A stretch of 64,000 bases of DNA from Clarireedia homoeocarpa. Taxonomy: Eukaryota; Ascomycota; Leotiomycetes; Helotiales; Rutstroemiaceae. Every line of letters starts with the position of its first letter. The first letter of the stretch is position 1. Where the stretch lies: NCBI GenBank assembly GCA_001465935.1, contig LNKV01000023.1, positions 310,001 through 374,000 on the forward strand, read 5' to 3'. This document shows, piece after piece, positions 43,372-55,436 of the stretch. The position numbers and the translations under genes are program-made. The notes under the pieces were generated by a model. That model searched no databases. It saw nothing but the letters and a program-made list of their open reading frames with translations, and was not told where the DNA came from.

Positions 43372-44746
43372 TGGCTTCGACTACTACTCGTCTAGAAGAT
43401 CGGAGCGCGTAAAGTAAATACTGATAGGAACGCTATCGAGGGTTCATGCAGCAACCCGTCGATTAGATTAACGATTGGTACAAGACTAAAGTTGAGTATC
43501 ACAAGTAGCTGGAGAAAGGAGCAACACAAGGTCTTTACTGTGAACTCAAAAACACGAATGGCAACTATCAATTGGAACGACCAAAATCGGTTGGTGATAG
43601 GGCGTCGATGTGAGGAAGTTGATTGTTTACACAGCCGGTTGCTATAGCAATTGTCGATAGAATAGTGATTAGTGGTCGGTATGTCGGATAAAATGCGAAA
43701 GTGGGAACCGGATGGACTGGGCGATGAGTGAAACATTTCTTGACCATATCGAGCTCATGAAGCTTTGTCCTTGCAAAGCACTATTGACATTCTCGCATCA
43801 ATGCAAATGTCGGTGAGGATATTTTATTTGTCGACGACATTTTGTGCATCTCTATTCATGGCGCAAATTATGTGAGGCATTTGCTTGCCATGCTTCGACC
43901 AGAGCACAGTTGCAAAAGGTAGAGACTCGACCCGCACTGAAGGGAACTGAATTATTCAGGAACATCGGAAATCCCATTCGTGCTTAGGCGAAGATCCTTG
44001 AGCATCTGCGAACTAAGGATCAAGGGTCGAGGGGTCCTACCTGCGGATGAGTGCTGGCTGTTCGTGCTGGCTGTTCTTTCGCAATGCAGAAACCTGGTTT
44101 CTCGCTCGTTCTACTTCGTACTACATACAGTATACTGATAGTTCACCCCCTCCAAAATGATCGAGATTCCCCAAGGTAATTCGTACAACCGTACAAGACT
44201 CGAACCGGCCGGGTCAAATGGAGGCAATTTACTCGAGTTGTCGTACAGCAGAATCGTAGCCCGGATGCGATGAAACGGCTTGGGTAACGGCAATCTAGCC
44301 TGCGCCGTCGTCGCACGAAAGCGGGAGAAATGCATTAGTTGTGCAGTAAATGAGGTCCGGAATCGCACAAAAAGTATGTGTTACATGGGGGCAGAGAATA
44401 TATCTTCGAAGTGAACATCTTCTTCTCACGCCAATTATGGGCGTGGCCAATAGATATCGAATTTCAGGTTTATTGGGCAGCCGAAGTTGGAAGTTGGAAG
44501 TTGGCCATGACAACGCGTAGCTTCCAAGGTTCTTTTCACGCTACGAAGTATGGAGGGGTGAGATTCACTTGGAGGGGCATTTCCTTTCTTACAGATAAGT
44601 CTGCGAATTTTCTTGCTTTAATTTGGCTTGGGTTCTAAGGTAGTTTGACTTTCTTCTTTACATCTATCTGGACGTTACCTGCGGTTCTCACTCGTAGAAA
44701 ATTGGGAAGCCAGAAGTCTAAAGACTTCAAAACACAACCCATCAAA
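43372..44746. other. Divergent promoter region
   Basis: This stretch separates the starts of the coiled-coil gene (minus) and the amylase gene (plus). A GTGCTGGCTGTTC direct repeat lies at about 44050-44080. No gene is supported. Confidence 0.5.
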
Positions 44747-46703
44747 ATGGGCGACGCCAAAGAAACCAGTGAGTCCAAGGCTGCCCCCCACATGCCCAGC
44801 AAACGCTAATTTTTGTAGATGAGCCTACCCCGGAGAATATGACCATGCTGCAAGCCTTTGAATGGTATGTTCCTGACGATCACAAACATTGGCAAAGACT
44901 TCACGACGCGATTCCGTCGCTCAAGGCAACCGGTATCGACAACATCTGGATTCCTCCGGCATGTAAGGCCTCATCGCCTTCAGGAAACGGATATGATGTT
45001 TACGATCTGTATGACCTTGGAGAGTTTGACCAGAAAGGAAGCAAGAGCACAAAATGGGGAACGAAAGACGAATTACTCAAGATGGTCAACAAAGCTAACG
45101 AAGTCGGGGTTGGAATTTACTGGGACGCTGGTACGACGAACTTTCCTTGGTCGATTCTTAAGAATTTGCTACGAGTTATCTTAAGAATTTGCTACGAGTT
45201 AACTTAAGCCTTTAAAATCTACCTTTCGAAGGTTATTCAACTGGCTCTTTCTTCATCCTGTCAAAGCTCAAAGTTGTCTCGGACAATATGAAAGTTGTTT
45301 TCGAAACCTATCTTAGGATTCTCTTTCATGTCATCAAAGTTCAAGATTGTTTTAAAGAATACAACACTTTCACGAAAGTGCTAACAATTCTAGTTCTCAA
45401 CCACAAGGCCGCAGCAGACCACATGGAAAAGTGCCGAGCACAGGAAGTTGACCCTGACGACCGTACGAAGACAACATCGGATCCATACGAGATTAAAGCA
45501 TGGCTTGGATTTGACTTTCCTGGTCGTGGTGACAAGTACTCGAAACAAAAATACCACTGGTATCACTTCTCTGGGACCGACTACAATGCGGAAAATCAGA
45601 AGACAGCAATTTACAAGATCCTCGGTGACGATTCAAAGGACTGGGCGAATTCTGGTGACGTTGATTCAGAGAAGGGCAACTACGATTATTTGATGTTTGC
45701 GGACCTTGATTACAACCACCCTGAAGTCGAGGCAGATGTACTCAATTGGGGAGGTTGGTTAGGTGATCAAGTGACAATTAAGGGGATTCGCTTCGATGCT
45801 GTGAAACATTTTAGCGAAGAATTCTTGAGGAAGTTCATCACTCTTATGAATGATAAATATGGACAAGGTTGGTTCTTCGTTGGTGAGTTTTGGAAGGACA
45901 GCTTGGATGATATGAGAAATTACCTTGGAAGAATGGGTAGAAAGTTTAGCTTGTTCGACGCGCCTCTGGTACATAACTTCAGCTCACTGTCTAAGACTGA
46001 GAATGGAGATTTACGAACTGTTTTCGAAAACACCTTGGTCCAAACCGACCCTATTAACGCAGTGGTATGTCTCCCCTACCCCGAAGTAATATCAACTGCT
46101 TACAAGTTAGACTCTTGTAATGAATCACGATACTCAACCATACCAAGCCCTCGAAGCTCCAATCGAACCATTCTTCAAACCTCTCGCGTACGCACTAATC
46201 CTTCTTCGATATGACGGTTACCCGTGTTTATTCTACGGTGACTTATACGGTATCAAAGGCGAACACCCCTTCCCGCCTTCCTGTGGCGGCGCCCTACCAA
46301 ATCTAGCTCTGGCGCGTAAGTTGTACGCATACGGCGAACAAAAAGACTACTTTGACTACGCTACCTGCATAGCATGGGTCCGATACGGTACATGGGACCG
46401 ACCATTCGGTTGTGCAGTCGTCATGAGTAACGCTGGTCCGGGCGAGAAGAGAATGCATGTTGGTGAAGTTCATGCTGGTGAGAAGTGGACAGACGTTCTA
46501 GGATGGGAACAAGGGGAGGTTACCATTGGTGAAGATGGCTTTGGTGTGTTTAAGTGCCCAGGAACTAGTGTTAGTATTTGGGTTAATAAGGATGCGGAGG
46601 GAAGGGATAAGTTTGGAAAGTTGTAAGTTCTTTCACTTTTGCAATATCATATGCTCTGAAGCTAATTTGAATATTTAGTGACGATAATATCTACAATGAA
46701 TAG
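44747..46703 (+). CDS. Intracellular alpha-amylase (GH13)
   Basis: Cytosolic alpha-1,4-glucan hydrolase of 513 aa with no signal peptide. Exons: 44747-44768, 44819-45130, 45394-46064, 46111-46622, 46679-46703; all phases close. The GH13 barrel is complete: MLQAFEWYVP at the start, GIDNIWIPPACKASS, GIYWDAVLNHKA (split by intron 2), the nucleophile Asp246 in GIRFDAVKHF, the acid/base Glu276 in VGEFW and Asp342 in VMNHDTQP. The sequence resembles the bacterial-type cytosolic amylases that fungi use on intracellular alpha-glucan or for making wall alpha-glucan. The last exon codes only FDDNIYNE after a gtaagt intron; without it the protein would stop at GKL two codons into that intron. Intron 2 is 263 nt while the others are 46-56, and carries internal repeats. 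Confidence 0.92.
45131..45393 (+). repeat. Expanded amylase intron with internal duplication
   Basis: A 23-base unit beginning CTTAAGAATTTGCTACGAGT is repeated directly at about 45157-45204. A second, diverged pair (AAAGCTCAAAGTTGT near 45265 and AAAGTTCAAGATTGT near 45337) suggests further duplication. The splice sites gtacga and ttctag, with CTAACAATT near the 3' end, are intact. Confidence 0.7.
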
Positions 46704-49230
46704 ATGGCCGGTTGGGTGGGCGAATATATGAGGCATTTTTGGTTAGACATCTATAAAATATCCTAGACAGCAAGAATTTATAGACATTCAACATAATTCT
46801 GACAAGCGCAGAACAACTAGAGGTGCTACTAGTGTGGTCTTTAAAGTTAATTTATTTCATAATATGAAGTAGAATATCTATAACTATAATTCCCGAAGCA
46901 TAATAGAATATCCGTCAATTTTAGAAAACATTTCCGAACGCCGCAATTGCTCGTGCAGACGTGCTGAATGCGAACGCTGCGTGTCGCGCCCAAAAAAAAA
47001 AAAAAAGAAAAAAGAGCCATAGCCTGTTCTGAAAGGACATGTTGCTGTGCCTCCAGCTGGCGCTGAGCGCTGCTGGTGGCGAGGTGGAGATGAGGGTGAG
47101 AGGGGCAAACACGGAGCAGAAGAGAATAAGGGTGCAAACGTCATTCCCGTCTTCTGCTTCCCCCCTTCCCTCCCCCTAGCTCTCTTAGCTAGCACTACCT
47201 CCACAACTCTACCTCCCACTAAGAAGACCTTCGGTGCCAAAAATGCGCCACACAAGAGAAACCCTGCTCGCAGAGCTAGAAGTTCCAGAATTTGGATCTG
47301 GATGTCTTGGCTGCATGGTCAGAGCCTCTCTTGCCAGATGTCCTTTCGCCGCCAACGGTCTTCTTAGTGAGTGGGGGGGAGGGGGGTTGCGGCCTCCTTG
47401 CTCTAGAACTTGAGAGAAGAGGAATTGGAGATGAAGCGAAGAGTGCTGGCGCTGGAGTCGGAGTTGGCATTTTCTGCTTTGTGCACCTGACGTTCCGGCA
47501 TAGACTCTATAAATTTCGTTTTGTCTACGTCACTTTTCCTCTCTGGCTCCAGTTCACATCCTTGGTCAAATTACCATCTCCAAGGTACCGCTCCCCTCCA
47601 TCATGATGGAGATCACAGAGATTAAAGTCTTCCTGGGCCTCTAAAACTGAGGCTCTCAGTTCTGGAGCATCCTCCTCATGTGGGTGTCCCTCGTGGGTGG
47701 TTGGTGATTAGACTCCTGAGACTGTCTTGTAGAGTAACAGTGTAGCCGTCGTCAACGTTCAGGAATTGAGCATTGAGCATCTCCCAAAGCGATTTGACCG
47801 TGGATTCTTAGGTTGTTAGAGACTAAATGTGGATTCTTGGGTGATTGTTCTTTCAACGCCTCCCCAAAGGATTGGAAAATGACTTGGGTAATTCCCCCAG
47901 CATTTCTGGCATGATGTTAGTTCCTGGAATTGACGTGTCGAGTTGAACGAAGGTGCAATACAGAAGAAGTTCAGTATTAAGATGACTTTGGTTTTTTTGC
48001 TGAGCTGATGGGCGAACCAACATGCTTCCTATAGACCTCAACTGGCTATTTCAATGGTCAATTCATGCAGTAATGGCGTGATTGTTAGTCATATGGAGGA
48101 AGGCTTTGACAGAGCGAAATAGGATGGGATTAGACTGTATGAGAGTATTCTCAGTTTACTACACTGTTGTAGTTCTACAGAACCTAGAAAGATGGTATGC
48201 TAGTTCATACTCACTCTTTTTCTGTGATGATATATCTCCCCAAAATAGAACAAGTGTTTTTGGGGGAGGCAGTGCTAGTCAGGCGGTTCAGATGGGCCGG
48301 CCATGGCTTGAAAGCTATTCCTTCCCACAAATTTTCAGGTGATTTTAAGAGCGCACCGGACCAGATAGAGGTGTCGAGCTGCACCAGCCGTTAGACCCTA
48401 GCTCCGGACAAACCGATGTCGGGGTGATAGGCTGTTAGGAAGAAAAGAGAACTCTTCCCGCAGTCCCCTTCCAAGAGTGAGTGAACCTCTCTGAATCTAA
48501 GCCATAACACGGGGTGAGTATAAAGCTTGAAAGCTATTGGTTCACGAGTAGAACGTTGGCAAACGAGTAGTCATATGAATACTACTCCCTGCTCTAGAAT
48601 CGAGCAGGCGGGGTGGATGATCATCTCATGCCAGCATGGCTGTTGGCTCGTGTCATTCTGGCAACGATTGGAAATACAGATTTCTTTCCGCAGCGACGGC
48701 AGATTCACGGCTGTCTCCACACTTTATCCTAGTTCATCTCATGTCATTCGTGGAGAGAAGAAGAATCTGTAGAAAGGAGTTATCTCTTGCAACTCTCTAA
48801 TCATGCCACAGTAGGCTTTCCTTAAACTAGGTGTATTGATCATTTTTGCTTTACTAGGCTTCTGAATGCGGTTCTCCTAGCGTGGAACAGTGCAGTTCCG
48901 TAGATTCCGTTCAGGATCAATTGGTCCAATTAAGTGAAGACAGCTCTAGAAAAGTGTCTCAGACGAAAATCCTCGAGCTGTGATTTGATATTGTAGTGTT
49001 GAAATCTAAATATAGAGGCGGCACGAAGTTGCAGTAAGCTAATGCGTTACAGTCAATATACCGCGTGCTACCCCTGCCCCTAGAACTTCAATTGATGGCT
49101 GCCTGGTGCTGAACACATGCTTCTCCTGCAGTCTTCAGATCATAACATAAAGGTCAGCTGTTACTATGTATCAATTAGCATTCCAGTCATCCGTTTCTTC
49201 TACCCCTATGGTTATGAACATCCACTTAGA
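46704..49230. other. 2.5-kb eroded region
   Basis: No intact gene. It contains an A15 run at about 46989-47003, a tentative small frame at 47276-47470 (listed separately), and two minus-strand traces that share VQLDTSI about 430 bases apart (47926-47956 and 48363-48384), which look like diverged duplicates of one coding piece. It also holds one copy of the 39-base relic shared with 26213-26251. Confidence 0.45.
47276..47470 (-). CDS. Tentative 64-aa basic protein
   Basis: An ATG-initiated frame, Pro/Ser-rich at first (MPTPTPAPALFA), then basic (LTKKTVGGERTSGKRG, ending SRSKFWNF). An ATTTATAGA element lies about 50 bases upstream on the minus strand. The Pro codons come from C runs, so this may be a low-complexity accident. 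No family is recognised. Confidence 0.22.
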   Translation of the reverse strand: MPTPTPAPALFASSPIPLLSSSRARRPQPPSPPLTKKTVGGERTSGKRGSDHAAKTSRSKFWNF

Positions 49231-50226
49231 ATGGCCTACTACAGCGAGCTCAAATTCTACTACGATCGTTATGACCTCAGATACGACCGCGGATCCGGAA
49301 GAGCATCTGACTGCGAACTAGACAAAGTCAGCAAAGATATCCGCGCCGAGTATCAAAAACTCGAGTTCCTCCGAAAATGCACGACCCACCTGATCGGGGT
49401 GCTAGCCGGTGTCAAAATCCCCCGATCCCCAGATCACCGCCCGTTTCCTCGTCGAAGCGACCGCCCCAACGAACGCGATGCTCTTCTACGTGAGCATGCA
49501 AAGCTAAATCGTTGGGAAATCGAAGTCGCGGAACGTGAAGTTGGTGCGCTGATGAGGATTCTTCTACAAAATCACTCATTGACCAAGGTGCTTCTGCCCG
49601 TGCAGGATTTCTTTCTGTATCGTGTGCATCATAAATTGACGAACTCTCTTCACGATCCGAGCACGGGTATTCGTTGCTCGGCGTGGGCGAATATGTTGTT
49701 GCTAGACGAGGTTGGTGATCCTAATGGTGAGAGTTTTAGGGATCATATGAATTTTACTAGTCATCCTTCGCCATATATCAGTGTACATACGTCTGCAGCG
49801 AGGATGGTGAAGTTGATTCTTAGTCATGGGAACAAGTATACTGGGGATTCTAGCGCGAGAGTGTTTGTGATTTCGTATGAAAGTTTGAAGAGACTGGGGA
49901 TAGAGATTTGGAGCTCAGAATATGGGGTAAGAAGGTGGGGATTTCGGAAGGGTGGGGGGGAAGATGGGCGGGGAGTGAGTTATGTGACGAGATCGCATTG
50001 GTTGGTGGAGGGCTGGATTCCGGAGGTTGCGGTGGTGAGTGAAATGCAGGTGGGAGAGTTCTTAGATACGGCGGCGAAGTGCGGAATCACGAGGAATAAT
50101 ACTATGGGTGCAGTGTGGAGCGAAGAAGTGGAGGCGAGGGAGATTCCGAGAGACATGATACAAGCAAATGGAACTGGTGGGATGTCTGGGTTGGAGGGGT
50201 TGTTCTCTGCCATGAGTGTGAATTAG
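49231..50226 (+). CDS. DUF7587-like protein
   Basis: Single-exon protein of 331 aa from the ATG at 49231 (MAYYSELKFYYDRYD). The frame is open back to 49117 with another ATG, but the extra 38 residues are unlike the rest, so the later start is preferred. After a charged helical region, residues of about 125-205 read FFLYRVHHKLTNSLHD, then FTSHPSPYISVHTSAARMVK, the pattern of the fungal DUF7587 family: an R-x-H start, a middle W-A, then S-x-Y-I-S-V with a later V-F-V-I-S-Y. Function unknown; no membrane segment or signal peptide. The C-terminal third is GA-rich in base composition, with Gly/Arg/Glu runs. Confidence 0.72.
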   Translation: MAYYSELKFYYDRYDLRYDRGSGRASDCELDKVSKDIRAEYQKLEFLRKCTTHLIGVLAGVKIPRSPDHRPFPRRSDRPNERDALLREHAKLNRWEIEVAEREVGALMRILLQNHSLTKVLLPVQDFFLYRVHHKLTNSLHDPSTGIRCSAWANMLLLDEVGDPNGESFRDHMNFTSHPSPYISVHTSAARMVKLILSHGNKYTGDSSARVFVISYESLKRLGIEIWSSEYGVRRWGFRKGGGEDGRGVSYVTRSHWLVEGWIPEVAVVSEMQVGEFLDTAAKCGITRNNTMGAVWSEEVEAREIPRDMIQANGTGGMSGLEGLFSAMSVN

Positions 50227-51298
50227 AATCGCTGAGGCTTATAGATTGTTATGCCTTCTTTCTATTGTGACGACTTTTATTCTTTCATCTCATATTCTCT
50301 ATGTATGATTAGCGACTGGTATAGCTTTCTATGAATTATCTATCTCGAGTTGAATTATTGGCATTAAAATAGGATATTGCAACAGTCCCTGCTCTTCTCT
50401 CTTTGAATAAATAGACACAGCTCTAGCTTTATCTTGGGATCCAAGTAGGGCTAAAAGCCATTACAGCAACCTCATTATTCACTCTAACCCCTGTTTAATC
50501 AAGCAAGAACAATATCCTGTAAGCCTGCCTGCCTTATCTTCCGGTCACTTCTATCCTTTCATAACTCCATGCACGTAGCACATTGTGACAAACAACCACT
50601 CGTCTCCCCGAGGTTGTAACACCATGGGTATACAGTAGAGCTAACCTAGAGCGAGAAGCTCATGTTTGATGGTCTAAAGGATGAACTATAATCGTAGTGC
50701 TGGATATGAAATTGAAGTAGCAATGCGATAACGACAAGCGATTTATGGTTCATGCTCTACCACGATATCTCACAAAGACACCAAACACATGGAACGCAAA
50801 TTGATAACTTCGTCCAAGAAAGCCCAAGCCCAAGCCCAGGCCAACGCTGAGAATGCTCTCAAGCGTTTCTATGTCAAAGCCAACAGGAAAATTTTGCGCC
50901 TCACACACCCTTGCCTCCCAGAGGTAAGGAACTAGTCAACGATGTGATAAAGATTTAGGGAGGAACAGGAGTTGAAGGCAATAGCGGCAGTAATGAAAGG
51001 CCGCTAAGAAATGGATGGTACGAAAGAGAAGTACTAATGTAGACTAGCGATCGCACCGATCAGGGGCATTTGACTTCGCCGGCATGCGGTACTTAACAAT
51101 GCACGATCAAACATCCACCCAGTTGTTTAGCTCCCATGTCAACTTTATATGATCCTAGACGCCTAGTAGCCAACTGAAATTCTACCCATTTTACCGAGCA
51201 CCAGCCAGACATACCACCACCCAAAGCCCCTTCACCCGTCCATCCTTACCCTTCACTGAACCCTGAACAACCTTGTCACTAACCCATCATACCCACCT
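50227..51298. other. Spacer with a possible micropeptide ORF
   Basis: Gap between the DUF7587-like gene and the 3' end of the second zinc-cluster factor. Apart from the short ORF at 50789 I see only AT-rich flanking sequence. Confidence 0.45.
50789..50935 (+). CDS. Tentative 48-aa basic peptide
   Basis: Short frame MERKLITSSKKAQAQAQ, continuing with an Ala/Lys-rich helix and ending PEVRN. It contains GAG followed by gtaagg, a good donor, so it may be a first exon rather than a complete gene; I could not find a convincing following exon. Composition is unlike random DNA, but no family is recognised. Confidence 0.25.
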   Translation: MERKLITSSKKAQAQAQANAENALKRFYVKANRKILRLTHPCLPEVRN

Positions 51299-54200
51299 TT
51301 ACCCCGCCTCCCCCGAATTTCCTGTTCCTTCGAAGAATCCAAGCATGTCCGGTGGCAGATACTCCAACCAAGGCATCATGTCCTCCCCTAACGTACTCAT
51401 ATCAATATCCTGACTCTCCATCATCATATCACCAACTGGATTCCCGCCCAAGCCCGTATACCCATTGCCGTTCCCATTTCCATTACTATTACTATTATAG
51501 ATATGGCTCGCGCTCGGGCTACCAGCAAATTCATACGAACGAGGTGAAGAAGAAAGATTATGATTATGACTGTGGCTGTGAGAATCGAATGGACTAGGTT
51601 TTTGGTATGGGGAATTATTGAGGCCGAGAAGCATTTCAGCGTCGGCAGCGGAAGCGTGGTCGGGTGTGGGGGTCACGAATTTGGGAGCTGGTGGTGGCAT
51701 TTGATGTGAGGGACGACGGGGCGTGGTATGAGTGTATTGAGAGTAACGGGGTTGGTGACCAGAGGTGGACGTTGAGCCCATGGTTGCTTCAGGAAGACTT
51801 TGACGGATAGGATCGTATATCATATTACCTCCACCATGTGGTGGAGGAGGTGCTTGGGTTTGACTATCAAGATTGCTTTGATACATGAAGGTAAGATTTG
51901 AACTTGGTGAGTTTGTCGTTCCAGTCAAGGACCAACCAATAGCATGCGACGCGTCAATAGGGGGGGAACCAGGAAGGGATTCCAGTCTTGGTGAGCGGAC
52001 GAACTCTGCAAATCGACTCGGCGAACTCGCTGGAAATTTCCTTCTCCAACGCGGAATCATTTCTCTAGCTTTTATGGCTTCCGTGTATTCTTCCATTGTG
52101 TAAGTCTCAACTTCGTGTGGGTCTATACCACTTTGCTTTTGATCTAAAGCTACGAGAATATACCTTGCACCGGCCCAATATGACTCTAATTGCTGCAAAG
52201 CTTTGTAACATCGTTGATAGTTTTGAGTGGCAGCTGCAGCGAGTAGAGAATGCTTTGGCTTGTGGTTTCCTTGATTTGGCTGAGTCGATTTTGACTTTTC
52301 TAGAGAGCCCTTAGAAGATTGCTTCGGCGGACTGGTATCTCTGGAAGTTGGCTGCGAAGTATGAAGTGCCGTTTCCTTAAGGAATGCACACGCTGCGATA
52401 TATATTGGTTGACTTGTGAATGGATTTCCGATGAAACTCCTCGGATCAATGAGCTCCGCAAAAGCAAGTATGTCAGCGATTGTTTTGGCTGATGACATAC
52501 TGAGTTCACGACTATTTGGAAGCAATTGAAGAATCTGCCCTTCGAATGGATGCATCAATGTAGGCTGATGAAGTAACATGATGAGAGTATGGAACCAGAA
52601 ATGTACCTGCATAAATGTTAGCACTTGAGGTCGCTTGCATATTTCGTATACAACCCACAAGAATGAAATTGGTTCCCTCCCCAGATTTGACATAATGTTG
52701 GAAATTCGGCGCATTGAAATTCAGTCTTTGATCTAGTCTCTGGTAAAGTTGCGTTAGATCTCTCTCCATCCCGGAAAGCTGTTGTATAAGAATTGGCGTA
52801 ACATCCTTAACACCTCTAATATGATTCAGTAAATCTGAGACTCGTCCATATAAATGTATGATGCGAATAAGGGCAGGGAACGGATCTGGCCAGGCATCTT
52901 CCGAACTTGCGCCAACAGCAGGTAACGTCAATTCGAGATCTTCGTCTTTTAGACTGACCGGTCTACCAGTTCCAGAAGAAATGACACGGTCAAGCATGAG
53001 AACAGCCCATAAGGTATCGATCCTTTCTTCTTCTATCTCAGTCTTCTCCTCTACAGTGATGGAAGGAGGTGGATCATCAGACTGGCTCTCATTTTCGGAC
53101 CTGTGATATCCAGGATCTTTTTGACCTTGGTGTTTGACGCCATCCAATTTTTGAAGTCCAAGGTCAACAGCCATACGGATCGCGCACCCAAGGTACATCC
53201 ATAAAGCACTATCTTGGTTCGCACCAAAACCCTCATACGCTAACAGCAGACACGCTTGCACCGCCCCTACCGTCGGACAAGGAAATGTATCAACCACAGC
53301 AGCCTTGGCTCTTTGTGCAAAAACTTGACCATAATCCGACTTCGGATGAGGCTGATCGTGTGAAGTAGTAAGGAGAGGATGATCGGAGAATCGAGCAGCC
53401 AAGGCACAGACAGCATCAACTAGAATTGGCTCAACCTTCTTTTCTTCGACCAATCGCTTGAAGGTTTTTTGTCTCTTCGACAAGAAAGGATAATTGCACC
53501 CCAAATGAGCAAAGAAGACCTCGATGAGATGGATAATCAACCTATTGACAGGAAGTGGATCATTAGGATCATAAAGTGGCATGTCAATTGATGATCGGGT
53601 TTCGGTGCCTGATTGAGAAGGTGTTCCAACATGTGCGGACCCATTGGATCCATATGTGGCAGATCCGGGTGACACTAGCATTGTTCAATGGTTTGCGCAG
53701 TCAGAAAGGAGGGGTACATACTAGCGGTAGCAGAAGAAGCTCCCATACTTCTCCTGTGTTCTCTGACTGAAACAACCATTTGCTTAAAGCCCGGGACAAT
53801 TGCTGTTGGTCCGAAATATCTAAAATATGGTACTCGATGGCTCTCAACAACGGGCTCCTCATTGTGTAGTGGTGGATCTCTTTCTAATAGATGTTAAACC
53901 ACCTCATGTAATTCTTCACGAAAACATACCCAGAGGACTCGGTACTTCATCTGAAAAGGCAGCTGCATCCCTGTAATCTATCCGTCCTTTCAAGCGCTCG
54001 TCCGCAGCATTCATACTATCAGTCCTGGGCGCGTGCTGCTTATTGAAATATGACTGTCCCCCATCGGTATTTTCGAGTTTCGTGTCCATCCCCGGCATAC
54101 TGCTCATCATCGCATCATGCCGTACGCGATTTTGATATTGATGCTGCCCGGTATCTCTCGAATCACTCCTGATAGATTGCATATGCGTATATTCTCCTTC

Positions 54201-54612
54201 GTCATATTCCCCACCGTTTCCCTCCGGACTCCTGGTATCTTTTTTCGTTGCCGGAGCCTCGGGTCCATCTGCATATCCCATACACTCATGACCGTTATCT
54301 GTACAGGTTGAGCATAGTGGGCGTTTGCCGTCACATCGCGTCTTTCGTTTTCTGCATGTTCTGCAACTGGAAGTCGAGACGAATTAGCCTTTTGGTTCTT
54401 CGTGGAACTCTTGCCACTTCTCAACTCATTTATGCTTGCATCTCATAATACTTCCAGCGTTGACACGTAGAGGCTTGTCTAAACAAAGAATGGATAGAAA
54501 AAGAGTATCGGTCGACATACGCAGCATTAACCCTCCTCCTCTTTGCGGGTGGTTGACCCTCGTTGTTCACGAAACGGATTTGTTTCTGGGGCAGCGCAGG
54601 CGTTCCACTCAT
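51299..54612 (-). CDS. Zn2Cys6 transcription factor, Asg1-like
   Basis: Nuclear regulator of 1004 aa in five exons: 54612-54521, 54366-53930, 53883-53722, 53674-52659, 52606-51299; introns of 154, 46, 47 and 52 nt, all phases closing. The zinc cluster at residues 32-59 has spacing CX2CX6CX6CX2CX6C and is formed by joining exons 1 and 2, with AKRRR before it. An acidic linker follows, then the conserved block RVPYFRYFGPTAIVPGFKQM and a full fungal-specific TF domain (about 290-720) with LVDAVCALAARFSDHPLL, and WFHTLIMLLHQPTLMHP restored only by removing the last intron. The C-terminus is Ser/Asn/His-rich. The YFRYFGPTAI block recalls the Asg1 stress-gene activator group; that is my inference. 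The ATG at 54612 is chosen because the frame upstream has only GTG. Confidence 0.87.
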
Positions 54613-55436
54613 TGCTTTTCGTGGCACTGCTTTGCCTCACAATGTGCTGGAAAATCTGGTCCTATCTTCGACTACTCCTGCGTCTTCACTCCCATCTGAT
54701 TTTCAGTCGCATTCGCATTGTCTCGTCTCGTGTCGTAGTCTCGTCTGGTGTCGTAGTCTCGTCTGGTCTGGTCCAAGCCTGAAATTTGTAGTTGTACTCG
54801 ACTTCACGGGTGCCTCCGTCCGAAAGTCCAAGTTGCATAAATATTAATGAATGTAGATAGTAACTTCCGAAGGACTTGTACTATCTCAGATAATAACAGA
54901 CATTACCAACTAACTTGAGATCTAACTAGGTAAAGATGTTGAAAATATGGTCGAGAATACACGGGCACAAGGGCACTAATTTGTCATGTGCCGGTTACAT
55001 GCCGAGGGGATGTTCCCACAAGGTTTCGAACTATCTGGGGTATGCAGAAAGTTCCACACCGGCTTTTTAGAATCGATGGGAACTTCGTTGGGACTGGACC
55101 CATCGGACTTACACTACTGTAGAATAGCTTCCATTGTTATAATAATCGAGCGGCAGTAGCCAGTTATGCACATCCACAGCCACGCACCATGCGAAGATTA
55201 TTCTCACAATCATGCAAACGTTGGATATCAAGGCGTACTGAAAACCAACCGGGTTTTATACTGGAATTTATTAAGAAAAGGCATCGCTATATATTTTTAT
55301 TTCCAATCATCATTCATGAGAGTAGCCATCCTCCAACTTTCATATCCGTCGACTTCATATGTTGCATCATCATCATTCGTCCGTAATTTGATCGTCGCAC
55401 TCAGGCACAGTTTTCAGTAAGCTATCATCCAGCATA
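54613..55436. other. Spacer, no gene seen
   Basis: Promoter side of the zinc-cluster gene and 3' flank of the glutamate decarboxylase gene. TCTCGTCTGGTGTCG-type short repeats occur at about 54718-54770. Confidence 0.5.

Noticed and set aside
46884..47367. Several overlapping frames on both strands
   Set aside because: They depend on an A15 run and purine/pyrimidine-rich tracts; none has a family signature.
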